From Flavobacteriales bacterium UBA6057 (GTDB lineage Bacteria > Bacteroidota > Bacteroidia > Flavobacteriales_G > Salibacteraceae): DNA of 64,000 bases. The translations under genes and the position numbers were made by a program. The notes beneath the pieces are model-generated. The model made no database searches. It was given only the letters and a program-made list of their open reading frames with translations, and was not told where the DNA came from. Positions within the stretch are counted from its first letter, which is position 1, and each line of letters opens with the position of its first letter. Of this stretch, positions 1-9,484 are shown piece by piece. The stretch spans positions 308,253-372,252 of the forward strand of contig DIYJ01000004.1 of assembly GCA_002428995.1 (NCBI GenBank), given 5' to 3'.

Positions 1-373
1 ATGGCAATCCCCCATTAGGATCTTCTACCAGAAAGATTCGGATTTGTGCATGCTGGCCCGCTGCAGGCAAGGCAGCATAAGAAAATGTGAGATCCAAAGG
101 ACCCGCTGATGTCAGGTTAATGGGAGTGTATATGACCGGGCGTATATCGGGAGAAGTGCCATCTACAATGAGCCTGGACAAATAGTCGAAATTGTCAGCG
201 CAGTTTGGGGAACAATTCTCGCGTGTTACTCCATTGATCTTACCCCAGTGCTTTGCTACTTCACTACCTGAAGTAGGGGCAAGTTCAAAGCTTCCGTTCT
301 GAACAAGGTTGGCGAGCAACATGGTTGGCAGAAGGCTCAGCCCCAGCAGCAAAAAGGATTTCTTGATTGACAT
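1..373 (-). CDS. Exported protein, N-terminal 124 residues (partial)
   Basis: The gene starts with ATG at 373 and runs off the left edge, so only the first 124 codons are visible. The N-terminus is a signal peptide: two lysines, a leucine-rich core and an Ala-Asn cleavage region near residues 20-22. It is followed by LVQNGSFE, a motif common at the start of extracellular galactose-binding-like or choice-of-anchor domains. Residues 30-124 are otherwise unrecognised and look like a beta-rich extracellular domain (TFSYAALPA, IRIFLVEDP). It begins 12 bases after the stop of the 1850-aa RHS-like gene on the same strand and is probably the next gene of that operon. The C-terminus, and any sorting signal there, lies outside the window. 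Confidence 0.8.
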   Translation of the reverse strand, partial: MSIKKSFLLLGLSLLPTMLLANLVQNGSFELAPTSGSEVAKHWGKINGVTRENCSPNCADNFDYLSRLIVDGTSPDIRPVIYTPINLTSAGPLDLTFSYAALPAAGQHAQIRIFLVEDPNGGLP

Positions 374-385
374 GTCAGTGTGTTT

Positions 386-3300
386 TTAGGGTTTGATCTT
401 CTTGGTTAATTCGAGCGAACTTCCAGGGCTCACTTTAATGCTTCTGCGCCCGGTGTGTGAAGCTTCTTCTACCACATTAGCGGCTTCGTGACGGAAGCTG
501 AAGTGATCGATGTTGCAGTCATCGTAGTCATAGTCTTCGAAGCCATCGTAGCCGATTTCACGATGCTGGGCATTGCTTCCCATTGCCTTTTGAACCAGCT
601 TGGCATAGCCATAGGTGGCTGCGTTGTACACATCGATGGCGTTCTTGCTCTCCAGCTCTTTTCCATCGGCACTGTAGATGGTGAGCTCCTCAGGGCTTTG
701 CCAGCCGGTGTTGTTGGCTGTCCATGTGCCACCACTGTAGTTCCAGAAAGGACTGAAGTTGGTGTACTGGCCATCGTTTCTGAGGTTGATCACTGGATTG
801 TAAGCTGCACCATGATTGTTGGCGGTGAGCGTCTGCTGGCGATCTGCCAGGTAAGCCCAGCTGCGATTCGAGCGCCAAATTCCGTTCGCCAGGTAGCTGA
901 TCCTCCACTGATTGATGGTGCCTTTGAGCCCACACTCGCAGAAAGCCAACCAGTCGTCATCGTATTCTATCGCTGAGGCTTCCAGAATGGGAATAGAACT
1001 GAAGTCCAGGCTTCCTCCAGCGATTGGATTCTCGAAAGAGACTACTGTTCCGATCGAAGAGCTTTGTTGGTTTTTACGTCCTGAACGGATCACCTTCACA
1101 AATCCGGTGAAGGCGACATTGGTACCCGACATGTTGTAGGCGTTCAGGTTTCCAAAGTTATCGCGGAGGATGACGGCTTCGTTGCCCAGGTTAGCACCCC
1201 AAAGGACTCGGTCACCCTCCACGAAATAGGCGTTAAGATTTGCGTTTACAGTGGTCGCTTCGAACAAAGCTCCCTGGTTTTTATAGGCCGGCCCCATGCG
1301 GTCGTATGCCCAGTGTGCCGGATAGTTGAATTTGTAAACCTTGTTGTTGATTCCCGCTGCTGCGGAGGCCCAGGGATCAGTGTTATCGAAGTACTGGTTT
1401 GTCACTTCGGTCAACATCACCTCGCCCGTTTCTGCATCTACAGCCAGGTTAGAGGTGAATACACGTCCACCATTGTTTTCAGCTATGGTACGTTCGAGCA
1501 GACCGTGACGCTGGATCACCTTGGTAACAGTAGCAGAGCGGAACCGCGTTTGATCCGAACTGTACTTCGGCAGAATGATCGGGATAGGAATCGGGAACCA
1601 GCCCACAGGAATTCCATCCGTGTTCACATTCAATCCACCGGAGGTAGTAGAAGAGGACTGCTCACGAAAATCAACTGTGATGTCATAGTCTACTCCGATC
1701 AATTGGTTCGATACCGTTCCGTCAGCTGCGATGGCCGGGAACTCGTTGCTTAACTGCTTGGCTCCTTCGGTTTTGTAGATGTGCTGGGTTTTGGAAATGA
1801 GGTATCCTTCACCATGCACCTCTTCACCTTTTGGCTTCCCGTGCATGTCGTTCAGTTCCACTACAAATCCTTGAGATGCAGTCATGTAATCCTGTGATTT
1901 GAGGTTGAGGAAACTCAGGATTGGACTCGGTCGCTTTCGGATGGACTTGATCGGTGTTTGCTTCGTGATCACCGGGAAGTCCTTCGCGGTGTAGAACGTC
2001 TTCTTGGTGTATCCTAATGACAGTACATTCGATTCTTTGCCGCTGATCTGCCGGATGGTGACCTGGCTGTATCCTACAGATGCACTGGGGAACAGAGATT
2101 CACCGATGGGCTTCTCGATCATGTAGCGTTGATCTGGCTTCAGGAAGCTCTTCTTTTCGTTGTAGAGTGGAACCTTGAAGGGGTTTTCGTCTCCGCCCAT
2201 CATGGGTTCGTAAGAAGCTACACCGCTGCTGATGGTGCGTCCATTTTCAGTGATGGTGTAGTCGTATTCCTGACCGTAGTAGGCGTTACCGTGCGAATAG
2301 TTCAGATCCATTTTCGACTTCCAGGCATCAGACATCAGCAGCCGCTTCACCCGGCTTCCACCGCCTTTCTTAAACCCCGAGGGGTGGAAGAGCCGGATGA
2401 ACGACTTATCCGCGATGAACTGATATCCCTGCTTCCTTCTGCGCATGATTTTATTGGGGCCTTTCAGCAATTCCTCGAAGGAGGAAAAAGCAGTGGCGAT
2501 GGCCTTGAGCACTTCTTCAAAGCCTGTAGCGTTAGGTGTTGGTTTGTCATAAGCCAGATGAGGCAAATGCATGAGTGCGTAGTTCCAGGCCGATTGGGAA
2601 ATCGGACTTACCTGGTCACTCGATCCGCTGTCGTGGATGTCTGCAGATTTCACCTTTACAACTCCGTAGAGTCCTCCACTTCCATCATCGCTGACTTCGC
2701 AATGAATGAAGTCGATTTCCGCGTACCCGGGAACAAATTCATAGGAACCTCCACCTTTCTTCTCGATGTCCACCAGGAACTTGAAATACAGGTACTCCAA
2801 TGGCTTACCGTCCGCTGTCGTCAGATACTGTTGACGGAAGCGAGTGCTTCGTTGAGCAGGCGATAGGCTTGTGTATTCCGAGGTATTGGGAAGGGCAAAC
2901 TTGAGGTAGAGGTAGGGGCTTTTCTGCGGATCGCTGTCATCCCATAGCTCTTCCTTGAAGTCAGTGCTCTGATTTGTTGTCGGATCATTCGAAACACCTG
3001 CAAGCTTGAGCATAGACATGGCTCGCTTGTCCTGAACGTAGGCATAGTCATCACTTTCATACTGAATGAAGATGTCTCCTCCGGAAGGTAACCCGATCTT
3101 GGTCAGGTTCCAGGCTGTGGCAGATTCATCCGCTTCATGTACACCTGTCAATGTATTAGACGCCCATTGCTCTGTGTAAGGGAATTCACCATTTGTGAGT
3201 GGGTTACTGAGTTTGCAGTCATTGAAGGGGACTTCCTTGTAGTTGCCCCACCGATCGTAGCCCTTCATATGATAATCCGGGTTGATCACATCAACCGTAT

Positions 3301-5938
3301 TATTCTCTACGTTAGATGGGTTCCATATCTGGCCATAGTCGAAGGTGTATTTCCGTGAATCTCCCTTGTTGGTAGTTCCAAAGGTGAAGTACACGCTCTT
3401 GAGGGTCAGCTTTCCTTGTCCGCTTGCGGTGCTGTTCGTGGATCCAGCGCAGAGCGAGTAGTCATACTCGAAGTGAACGGTTTTGATGGGGACAGCACTT
3501 CCTCCATTGGCGGCTCTGTCAGCCCTGGAATACAATCGAATCTCGTCCAGGCGATAGAAGCTTTGGCTGCCATCTACGCCACCATTTGGTCCCTGCACTC
3601 CCTTTGCATCAAGACGCTCAGAAAGGACGAACTCGGCCACGTGGGTTTTGGTCTCGATGCTGTGCACATACCATACATCTTTTGTTCCATAGATGTAGTT
3701 CGCACGATCGTCTCCGTTCGGGCCGGTGGTTGATTTCTTGCCTTCGTTGTAGTTGGCCTGGTTGGGGGCATCACCAATTGGGGTTCTCCACCGGTAAGAA
3801 GCACTTCTTCGGGCGTAGTTGAATCTGGTGTAGCCCCCATAGTCGTCTGGACTCGGGCCATCATTTGTCATGTCTTTATAGTCAGGGCTCAGTACTGCAG
3901 TGAGCAGGTAGCTGTGTGCATAAGCCGGCATGGTGGTTTTGTCGTAATAGTGATCCAAACCACGGCTATTGTTTTTGGTGTTGTCGCTACCGCTGTAGCT
4001 CACCAGCCCCTTGCTACAGTTTACACCTGTTCCGTTCACAGCAAAGGATACTTCCTCCTGTGTGAGGTTGTAGGCGGGAATACCGTATACATAGCGTGCA
4101 CCATCGTTTCGAAGAGCGCTGATTTCGCTGATGTGATGTGCTGGATTATTGGCTGTTCGACTCCAGGTACTGGTGGGGGTGTAGGTGCCGTTGATGCCCA
4201 TGTTGAATGCAGTTCCATAGTTTTCGATCTCTTTGATTACACCGGTATTGCTGGCTTCCCAGGCATTCAACACCTCTATGGTTTCATTTCTGCGTTCACG
4301 TGTGCTGCGCTTGAGGGATGAGCCAACAGCACTGATGGGGTCGGTGCTTTTCTGGTAGCGGTTCTCATAGCGTTCCCATTCCTTGGTTCCTTTTACATCC
4401 GCTCGATCGTCTCTCAGTTTCATGCGAATCGGATCCGTTCCACCAAGCCCTTGCTCGAAATAAGTAGGATCGGTTTCCACAGTCATTTCACCGGACTGTT
4501 TGAAGTACACGTTTTCGTAGTTCAAACCATAGGCAGGAGCCTGGTGCTGGAGCGCACTGGCCATTGGGTTGTCCACCGTCCAGCGACCGGAGGTGGAATT
4601 ACTGGTTACAGTCTCGAAGTTTGCTCCAACCTTGAAGTAGGCTCCAAAACCTACATCGGCAGCCACTTCATCCATTCCGCTGGATTTGTTGCTCTGTTCA
4701 CTGTCGAATACATAGCCCACATTTCCACGGTAAGCTCGGTAAGTGCCTCCGGCTCCTTGTGCGGAAACACTGTAGATGTCGAAGGAAGAATTTGCCAGGG
4801 GCAGAAAGAGCGTATTGGTGTTGAATGATCCATCGTTTTCACGGGAGAAATCAACCATCGCTTTGTCGTTGTTTTGCCCATTCTCTGCATACAGGTAGCC
4901 GTAGGCAGGTGAGGCAATTTCTGTTTTGTACAGGCTTCGCATAGAGCGGTAGCCGCTCAAACGTCCGGAAGCAAAGGCGCCCCAGGCTTCTGAGCCCGCT
5001 CCCAGGTTGAAGGTGAAGTTGCTGTTCACCATGGGAAGACCGAGTTGAGGGGTATAGCTGGGCTTGCCAAAACTGATGGTTCCTCCACCATTGGCCAGCT
5101 TCACGTTTTTCATTTTGCTTTTTCCCTTTTTGGCCTTGTAGCCTTTTTGCTTGCTTCGGTCCATGGCTCTGGCGTAGGAGGCTCCAATGGTCATCGCTTT
5201 CAAGCCCTCACGTGTATTAAAGGGTAAACCAGTTTTACCAGACCATACATTTCGATCGTTTTTACCGGTAGTCAGACTGTAGCTCACAGAAGGCGAGATG
5301 GATACACCACTTTCAGAAGAAGCATTGATGCCTAAACCTCCGTTTAAGCCCTTCAGCTTATTGTCTTCTCCGGCAGACGCTGATGGGTCAACATTGAAAC
5401 TGAATCCCCAACCTCTGTAATTGTTGAAGTTCAGCCCCATGCCCACGGTAAGCTCTACGCTTGGCCCGTCTTTAATGACCTTGCCGGCCAGTTCCTTGTC
5501 GAAGCTCAGGATCTCAAAAGAGGCGCTGATGCCACCGCCCCAGGTCTCATCATCTTTAATGTTGAATTCGCGGACCACTTTCTCACCGTTGAAATCATCC
5601 GGTACACTTCGCATGTTTCGGTTGATAACACCGGGATTCAGATTCCAGCCGAGACCTACCCAGCTTGCTTCCTGGTCCATCGAAATGCCAGAGTGATAGC
5701 TCAGGTTGATGGGATATCCACCTACATCCATCAGCGGGACGTTGTAGGTGAAGTCGCCACTGAATGGATCTACCATCTGGGTGGTGCCAATGGGTTCAAA
5801 GCTTTGTACTTCGGGTTGACTCGGACCGCCACTGAGTGCTAATGCCGCAGTCGGGAAAAGAGAGTCTGTAATGAGGTTAAGTGCCAGGAAAACAGCCACG
5901 CCCTTTGAAGCGGGGTTGTCAAGGATTTTTCGCATCAT
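386..5938 (-). CDS. Giant RHS/SpvB-like exported protein, 1850 aa
   Basis: A large cell-surface or secreted protein of unknown function. The N-terminus has a hydrophobic export-like segment (residues about 12-36). Next comes a block typical of Bacteroidota RHS/SpvB-type giants: IGTTQMVDPFSGDFTYNVPL followed by GGYPINLSYHSG and WVGLGWNLNPG (about residues 48-105). I see no YD-repeat array and no HINT or toxin tip. The C-terminal 80 residues (GYDGFEDY through SGSSLELTKK-like ending) resemble a carbohydrate-binding or jelly-roll end domain. ATG codons occur at 5938 and 5935. It follows a lipoprotein gene by three bases and precedes another exported protein by 12, so it is the core of a five-gene minus-strand operon. 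A role in export or display of a surface polymer is inference only. Confidence 0.85.
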   Translation of the reverse strand: MMRKILDNPASKGVAVFLALNLITDSLFPTAALALSGGPSQPEVQSFEPIGTTQMVDPFSGDFTYNVPLMDVGGYPINLSYHSGISMDQEASWVGLGWNLNPGVINRNMRSVPDDFNGEKVVREFNIKDDETWGGGISASFEILSFDKELAGKVIKDGPSVELTVGMGLNFNNYRGWGFSFNVDPSASAGEDNKLKGLNGGLGINASSESGVSISPSVSYSLTTGKNDRNVWSGKTGLPFNTREGLKAMTIGASYARAMDRSKQKGYKAKKGKSKMKNVKLANGGGTISFGKPSYTPQLGLPMVNSNFTFNLGAGSEAWGAFASGRLSGYRSMRSLYKTEIASPAYGYLYAENGQNNDKAMVDFSRENDGSFNTNTLFLPLANSSFDIYSVSAQGAGGTYRAYRGNVGYVFDSEQSNKSSGMDEVAADVGFGAYFKVGANFETVTSNSTSGRWTVDNPMASALQHQAPAYGLNYENVYFKQSGEMTVETDPTYFEQGLGGTDPIRMKLRDDRADVKGTKEWERYENRYQKSTDPISAVGSSLKRSTRERRNETIEVLNAWEASNTGVIKEIENYGTAFNMGINGTYTPTSTWSRTANNPAHHISEISALRNDGARYVYGIPAYNLTQEEVSFAVNGTGVNCSKGLVSYSGSDNTKNNSRGLDHYYDKTTMPAYAHSYLLTAVLSPDYKDMTNDGPSPDDYGGYTRFNYARRSASYRWRTPIGDAPNQANYNEGKKSTTGPNGDDRANYIYGTKDVWYVHSIETKTHVAEFVLSERLDAKGVQGPNGGVDGSQSFYRLDEIRLYSRADRAANGGSAVPIKTVHFEYDYSLCAGSTNSTASGQGKLTLKSVYFTFGTTNKGDSRKYTFDYGQIWNPSNVENNTVDVINPDYHMKGYDRWGNYKEVPFNDCKLSNPLTNGEFPYTEQWASNTLTGVHEADESATAWNLTKIGLPSGGDIFIQYESDDYAYVQDKRAMSMLKLAGVSNDPTTNQSTDFKEELWDDSDPQKSPYLYLKFALPNTSEYTSLSPAQRSTRFRQQYLTTADGKPLEYLYFKFLVDIEKKGGGSYEFVPGYAEIDFIHCEVSDDGSGGLYGVVKVKSADIHDSGSSDQVSPISQSAWNYALMHLPHLAYDKPTPNATGFEEVLKAIATAFSSFEELLKGPNKIMRRRKQGYQFIADKSFIRLFHPSGFKKGGGSRVKRLLMSDAWKSKMDLNYSHGNAYYGQEYDYTITENGRTISSGVASYEPMMGGDENPFKVPLYNEKKSFLKPDQRYMIEKPIGESLFPSASVGYSQVTIRQISGKESNVLSLGYTKKTFYTAKDFPVITKQTPIKSIRKRPSPILSFLNLKSQDYMTASQGFVVELNDMHGKPKGEEVHGEGYLISKTQHIYKTEGAKQLSNEFPAIAADGTVSNQLIGVDYDITVDFREQSSSTTSGGLNVNTDGIPVGWFPIPIPIILPKYSSDQTRFRSATVTKVIQRHGLLERTIAENNGGRVFTSNLAVDAETGEVMLTEVTNQYFDNTDPWASAAAGINNKVYKFNYPAHWAYDRMGPAYKNQGALFEATTVNANLNAYFVEGDRVLWGANLGNEAVILRDNFGNLNAYNMSGTNVAFTGFVKVIRSGRKNQQSSSIGTVVSFENPIAGGSLDFSSIPILEASAIEYDDDWLAFCECGLKGTINQWRISYLANGIWRSNRSWAYLADRQQTLTANNHGAAYNPVINLRNDGQYTNFSPFWNYSGGTWTANNTGWQSPEELTIYSADGKELESKNAIDVYNAATYGYAKLVQKAMGSNAQHREIGYDGFEDYDYDDCNIDHFSFRHEAANVVEEASHTGRRSIKVSPGSSLELTKKIKP

Positions 5939-5941
5939 GGC

Positions 5942-6526
5942 CTATAGGATTTGGGATTGCTGTGCTTTTTGGATGTGATCTCTGTCGAATGAAAAATGAA
6001 GCCTTCCGGTGCCGAACACCTGGTCGTTGATCACCAGTTTTCGGTCGTGCTCATATTCTTGGTCTTGATTCTCGAAGGCGAAGACCAGGTCTATGCCGGG
6101 TCTTAAGCCATAGTTGCGCTCAAAGTGATAGTGCGCGCAAGGCAAGGCTTTGTCACCAATCTTTAATTGAATACCATCATCATACTCAAAGGCGAGGTGT
6201 TGGGTGAGGGATTGGTATTCTTCATTAGTGCTCGTCCACTCACTGACCAGGTCTGATTCAATGGGGTCTTCACTTTCAATGTGGAAGCGGAAGTACTCCA
6301 TGTTTTCATAGGCTTTCGAGCTGCTGTCCTGGTTTTGCAGTTGGATCATGGCAGTAGGCCAATACTCCATGCGGAACTTGACTCCTCCAAGTGATCGTTC
6401 TTTTACCAGGCCATTCTCAGAGTCACTGCACCATGTGGTGAACTCGTCAGGAGAAAAACTCCGAGTACCGCAGCTGCTTGCGACCAACGCCAAAGCCAGA
6501 CAGGTGGAAATGGCATTAAGATTCAT
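5942..6526 (-). CDS. Lipoprotein of unknown function, 194 aa
   Basis: The first 20 residues form a lipoprotein signal ending in the lipobox LVASSC, with Cys20 the predicted lipidated residue. The mature part has no domain I recognise. It is rich in aromatic and charged residues (FRMEYWPTAM, YRHFHIE-like stretches) and looks like a beta-sandwich. The chosen start is ATG at 6526; one codon upstream is only GTG. The start overlaps the 3' end of the OmpH-like gene by 11 bases, so translation is likely coupled. The stop lies three bases before the giant RHS-like gene. Its constant neighbours suggest it assists assembly or anchoring of that giant protein, but nothing in the sequence proves this. 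Confidence 0.75.
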   Translation of the reverse strand: MNLNAISTCLALALVASSCGTRSFSPDEFTTWCSDSENGLVKERSLGGVKFRMEYWPTAMIQLQNQDSSSKAYENMEYFRFHIESEDPIESDLVSEWTSTNEEYQSLTQHLAFEYDDGIQLKIGDKALPCAHYHFERNYGLRPGIDLVFAFENQDQEYEHDRKLVINDQVFGTGRLHFSFDRDHIQKAQQSQIL

Positions 6527-7025
6527 CACGGTACTTTTTATTGATGAATGCGATCAGGTCTTCCGTAATGTCGAGGTCTTCTTCTGCGTACATCACATTG
6601 CCCTGGCCGGTGCCGCCCAGAACATAATCGTAGCCTTCTTCTTTCGCGTAGGCCTGAACATAATCGTTGATATGGAGCCAAACCTGATTGGTATATTCTT
6701 CAGAAAGCTCCTGTTCTCGCATCTCAAGAGATTCCTGTGTTTCCAGAAACTCCTGCCTCACATTGTTGAAGCGAATGACCTTTTCCGGGTCTTGTTCTTT
6801 TTGAGTATCCAGGTATTCGGCCAGCACGCGCAGTTCACGCTTCAAACTGTCCAGGGAATTTTGGTTCTCCATCCTCATCTCCTGGAAGGTGGTTTCCAGT
6901 TCTTTTTTCAGCTCAAATTCGTTGTAGAGCTTTACGTTGTCCACGTAGCCGGTTTTGGTGGCTCGCTGACAGGAGATACTAAGGCACGCGAGTGCCAGTA
7001 TGGCGACAACAAGTGATTGTCTCAT
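6516..7025 (-). CDS. OmpH/Skp-like lipoprotein, 169 aa
   Basis: Skp/OmpH proteins are periplasmic coiled-coil chaperones that hold unfolded outer-membrane proteins. This protein has the family layout: an export signal, a short beta-strand opening (TGYVDNVKLYNEF), a long charged helical region about residues 35-115 (LKKELETTFQEMR, LRVLAEYLDTQKEQ), and a C-terminal element containing YAKEEGYDYVLGG, close to the usual OmpH ending. It differs from Escherichia coli Skp in having a lipobox (LSISC, Cys19), so it is probably membrane-anchored. It lies five bases after a small exported protein and overlaps the next lipoprotein gene. A dedicated chaperone for the 1850-aa neighbour is a reasonable inference. 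Confidence 0.75.
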   Translation of the reverse strand: MRQSLVVAILALACLSISCQRATKTGYVDNVKLYNEFELKKELETTFQEMRMENQNSLDSLKRELRVLAEYLDTQKEQDPEKVIRFNNVRQEFLETQESLEMREQELSEEYTNQVWLHINDYVQAYAKEEGYDYVLGGTGQGNVMYAEEDLDITEDLIAFINKKYRDES

Positions 7026-7030
7026 GATAA

Positions 7031-7492
7031 TCAGGGTTTAAGAATTGTGAGGTAATAAGTGTCGTCCTTGCCAGCGAATACGCTTAACTGGTAATGAGTG
7101 CCTGAGGTTAACGCCAGCGAACTGAGATCGAGCTGGATCAAGTTCTTTCCACGTCTGTGCCGTACAAGGAAATTGGCAGCAGGAGAGGTGTTTGGATTCA
7201 CCTCCAGAATCATGTTGCCGTTTTCGTCCTTTATCTGGTACTCGAGGTCTTGGTCGTAATGGTAGGGTTCGAAAAAGGTGAAGTAAAGCTGATTGCTTTC
7301 TAATCGATAGATTCCATTTCCAGGTTTGCGATTCAGCTCAGCGTAAGCCTGAGCATTGGAAACCTTGGCAAATCCGGTGGATAAGATCAAGGCAGCGATC
7401 AGTGCCCAAAGAGTATGAGTTGGTAGTATGTACGCTTGACGTGAAGGTCTCGATGGCGTACTTGCAGGTGCAGGTTTGGGGTGTGTTTTCAT
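7031..7492 (-). CDS. Small exported beta-rich protein, 153 aa
   Basis: First gene of the minus-strand surface-protein operon. It has a long N-terminal region of Pro, Ser and Lys (residues 1-24), then a hydrophobic core (about 28-42) and a probable signal cleavage after NAQA near residue 49. The mature part of about 100 residues alternates short strands (LYFTFFEPYHYD, YQIKDENGNMIL, IQLDLSSLALTSG, LSVFAGKDDTYYLTILK). This resembles the T9SS-associated immunoglobulin-like or FlgD-like fold, but no family can be named with confidence. ATG at 7492 is the only good start; the n-region is unusually long, so the mature start is uncertain. Its stop is five bases before the OmpH-like gene. Confidence 0.65.
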   Translation of the reverse strand: MKTHPKPAPASTPSRPSRQAYILPTHTLWALIAALILSTGFAKVSNAQAYAELNRKPGNGIYRLESNQLYFTFFEPYHYDQDLEYQIKDENGNMILEVNPNTSPAANFLVRHRRGKNLIQLDLSSLALTSGTHYQLSVFAGKDDTYYLTILKP

Positions 7493-7962
7493 CCTCGTTA
7501 TTGGTCTTTTTCTGGGATGAACATACCCTGAGATGCAGGGATTTTAAAGCACGGTTTGATTCCTGACCTGTTTCGTCAAAAACTGGTAGGTCTCGTTTGA
7601 AAAATGGTAACGTTGGAGGTGGTGGAATACTACCGGTTAGTTCTGTTTAAACAGGTATGGGTGGATAATTCTTCGAATCGCGTGTTTCAGCGGGTTTTGG
7701 AGTGCCACTGCACGGTAAGAGTAAGTCGTTTGTTTTGAGGTGTGTTGATTAATGGTTTGTTGTTCAGTGTTTTGTGGCCTATTTGGGTAGTTTTTGAAAC
7801 GTTGAGCTCTTCGAATGATAGGTGACTTATATGCCTATTTTATAGCTGATTCAGTCACATCTGGATTCCGTGGAATGGGATTTACGGTCGTGAGTTATCG
7901 CTGATTCCGTCTGTTCTGTGTGATTCTGTGCGGATAGCCACTTTTGACTTTACTGCTGCTGC
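7493..7962. other. 470-bp intergenic region, no gene
   Basis: No open frame of useful length is present on either strand. It separates two minus-strand operons and must hold the promoter of the surface-protein operon that starts at 7492, but I find no convincing TTTG / TAnnTTTG pair on the minus strand. Around 7846-7930 a loose motif of the type (C)TG(G)ATTCnGT recurs four times (7846, 7861, 7901, 7921) at irregular spacing. No T-tract hairpin follows the end of the DltD-like gene. Confidence 0.6.
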
Positions 7963-9480
7963 TTACAAGCCGGTTGAAACCACCTTAATATCTACTTCAA
8001 GATCATCCACAAAGAGGGATGTGGGAGCATCGTTGAATGCGTATACCTTGATGACGCTTACGCCCGTTTCAGCGTTGACGGGAAAGCTGATGTATTGACG
8101 TTGCCATGTGTTGAGCATAATCTCGCCTTGCTGCTCCAACGGAAACCCGTGCCATGAGGTGTTGCCATCTGCATACTCAAGTTCGATTACCAGCTTGAAG
8201 CTTTCATGACTTTGTTCAGCGTAGGAAAAGAACTGAGCCTCCACCTGCAGTGGTTGATCTGCGAGATTTGCAGGTAGCTCGCTGGTAAATGTTGGGCTAA
8301 ATGGATTGACCTTGTTGAGCTTTGCAGAGCGCTTTCCACTGTGCGCTCGTTCTTCGCTCAGCGCGTTCAGGTTAGTCCAGAAGGGGCCTTCTCCGCTAAA
8401 GCCGGAAGAAACTGCGGGCTTTTGTTCGGGGGTGACATCAAAGCTTGATTCCCATGGATATTCCGTGGCCAGGTCCCGGGCTATGCGGTGTGCGATCTTT
8501 CTGCGCCCTTCAATGGTGTAGTGTTCGTTGGGGTTATCCTCGATGAATTCATCAGATGTTAGAAGCTCGAGTTGGTCGAGCACAGTCACTCCCATTTCTC
8601 TGTAGCGATGGGTCAGGTAGTTCCTGTTGGAGTCGACCAGGAACACCAAATCAGGGCCGACCAATGCATCAATCAGTTCCATGTTCTCGGGCATTAAAGC
8701 GAAGACCAACCGAATCCCTCGCTGTTGTGCGATGGCAGCAATTTGATCTAATTCGGCAATGAGTGCATGTTGGTCTGTGACGTGTAGCCCGAAATCCTTG
8801 ATGCTGTAGCAAGCTGCTTCAATGCGCTGTTGATCCCATTGACCATCGGCTGTTCGGTAACTCCCCTTCGAAACACCTTCGTTCCAGGCTGCGGTAGTGG
8901 CATATTCAAATGGATAGGGAAAGTGTAATTCCTCTGATTCCAGTGCTTCTTGCAACCGTTCCTGGGATTCGGCTTTCGTTGAGCGGTCATACCAACCCAT
9001 GTTCAGGAGGGCCCGATTGAGCAGTGGAGGTCTGGGGTTCATCAACACCTGGCTTTGATTGAACGCGTTCTGATAATCGTTCCAGATGGAGTAGGGGCTG
9101 AAGGTGCGAAGGTTGAGCGTCACCACCAGCGTTTGCAAACCGCGAGCGCGTTCATCCAGGTTCTCAACAAGCAGGCGATACATGCCCGCGTGGTATCCGT
9201 TGTGACTGATGCCGGCAACTTCCCATTTCGGGAATTGCTGTTGGATGAGGTCGCTGATGGCTAAATCTGAGCTATCATTTCCGCTTATGGTTTGATCAGA
9301 GCAATCACCGAGGTAGAGCACGGTCATGTCTTCCATTTCTGCGTGCAATTCCAGAAGGGTTGGCGCATACTTCTCAAGGTCTGATGGCCATAGGTAGCGT
9401 GTGTAAATGAAATTCAGAGCGATCAAACCGCAAGCGATGGCAAGCGCATAGAGTGTACTCTTAATGATTCGTCTTTGCAT
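7963..9480 (-). CDS. DltD-like SGNH-fold membrane-anchored protein, 505 aa
   Basis: Last gene of the Dlt-like operon. In Gram-positive dlt systems DltD is a membrane-anchored SGNH-fold protein that helps move D-alanine onto an extracellular polymer. Here one N-terminal membrane segment (about residues 7-24) is followed by an SGNH-like domain. The block I equivalent reads YLGDCSDQT, where the usual is GDS, and a block V equivalent NPNEHYTIEGRRKIA holds the histidine. After about residue 350 there is an extra beta-rich domain of 150 residues (LEYADGNTSWHGF, SVIKVYAFNDAPTSLFVDDLEV) resembling a carbohydrate-binding jelly roll, which standard DltD lacks. I chose ATG at 9480, four bases after the MBOAT stop and behind a GAGAGG stretch; an earlier in-frame start at 9522 would overlap that gene. 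Confidence 0.7.
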   Translation of the reverse strand: MQRRIIKSTLYALAIACGLIALNFIYTRYLWPSDLEKYAPTLLELHAEMEDMTVLYLGDCSDQTISGNDSSDLAISDLIQQQFPKWEVAGISHNGYHAGMYRLLVENLDERARGLQTLVVTLNLRTFSPYSIWNDYQNAFNQSQVLMNPRPPLLNRALLNMGWYDRSTKAESQERLQEALESEELHFPYPFEYATTAAWNEGVSKGSYRTADGQWDQQRIEAACYSIKDFGLHVTDQHALIAELDQIAAIAQQRGIRLVFALMPENMELIDALVGPDLVFLVDSNRNYLTHRYREMGVTVLDQLELLTSDEFIEDNPNEHYTIEGRRKIAHRIARDLATEYPWESSFDVTPEQKPAVSSGFSGEGPFWTNLNALSEERAHSGKRSAKLNKVNPFSPTFTSELPANLADQPLQVEAQFFSYAEQSHESFKLVIELEYADGNTSWHGFPLEQQGEIMLNTWQRQYISFPVNAETGVSVIKVYAFNDAPTSLFVDDLEVDIKVVSTGL

Positions 9481-9484
9481 GTTT

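Noticed and set aside
386..5938. RHS-type polymorphic toxin
   Set aside because: No YD-repeat core, no RHS core-associated motif, no variable C-terminal toxin tip and no immunity gene beside it. Only the N-terminal block is RHS/SpvB-like.
7846..7930. Regulatory repeat of GATTC motifs before the surface-protein operon
   Set aside because: Four loose copies with irregular spacing (16, 39 and 19 bases) and no symmetry; too weak to call a site.
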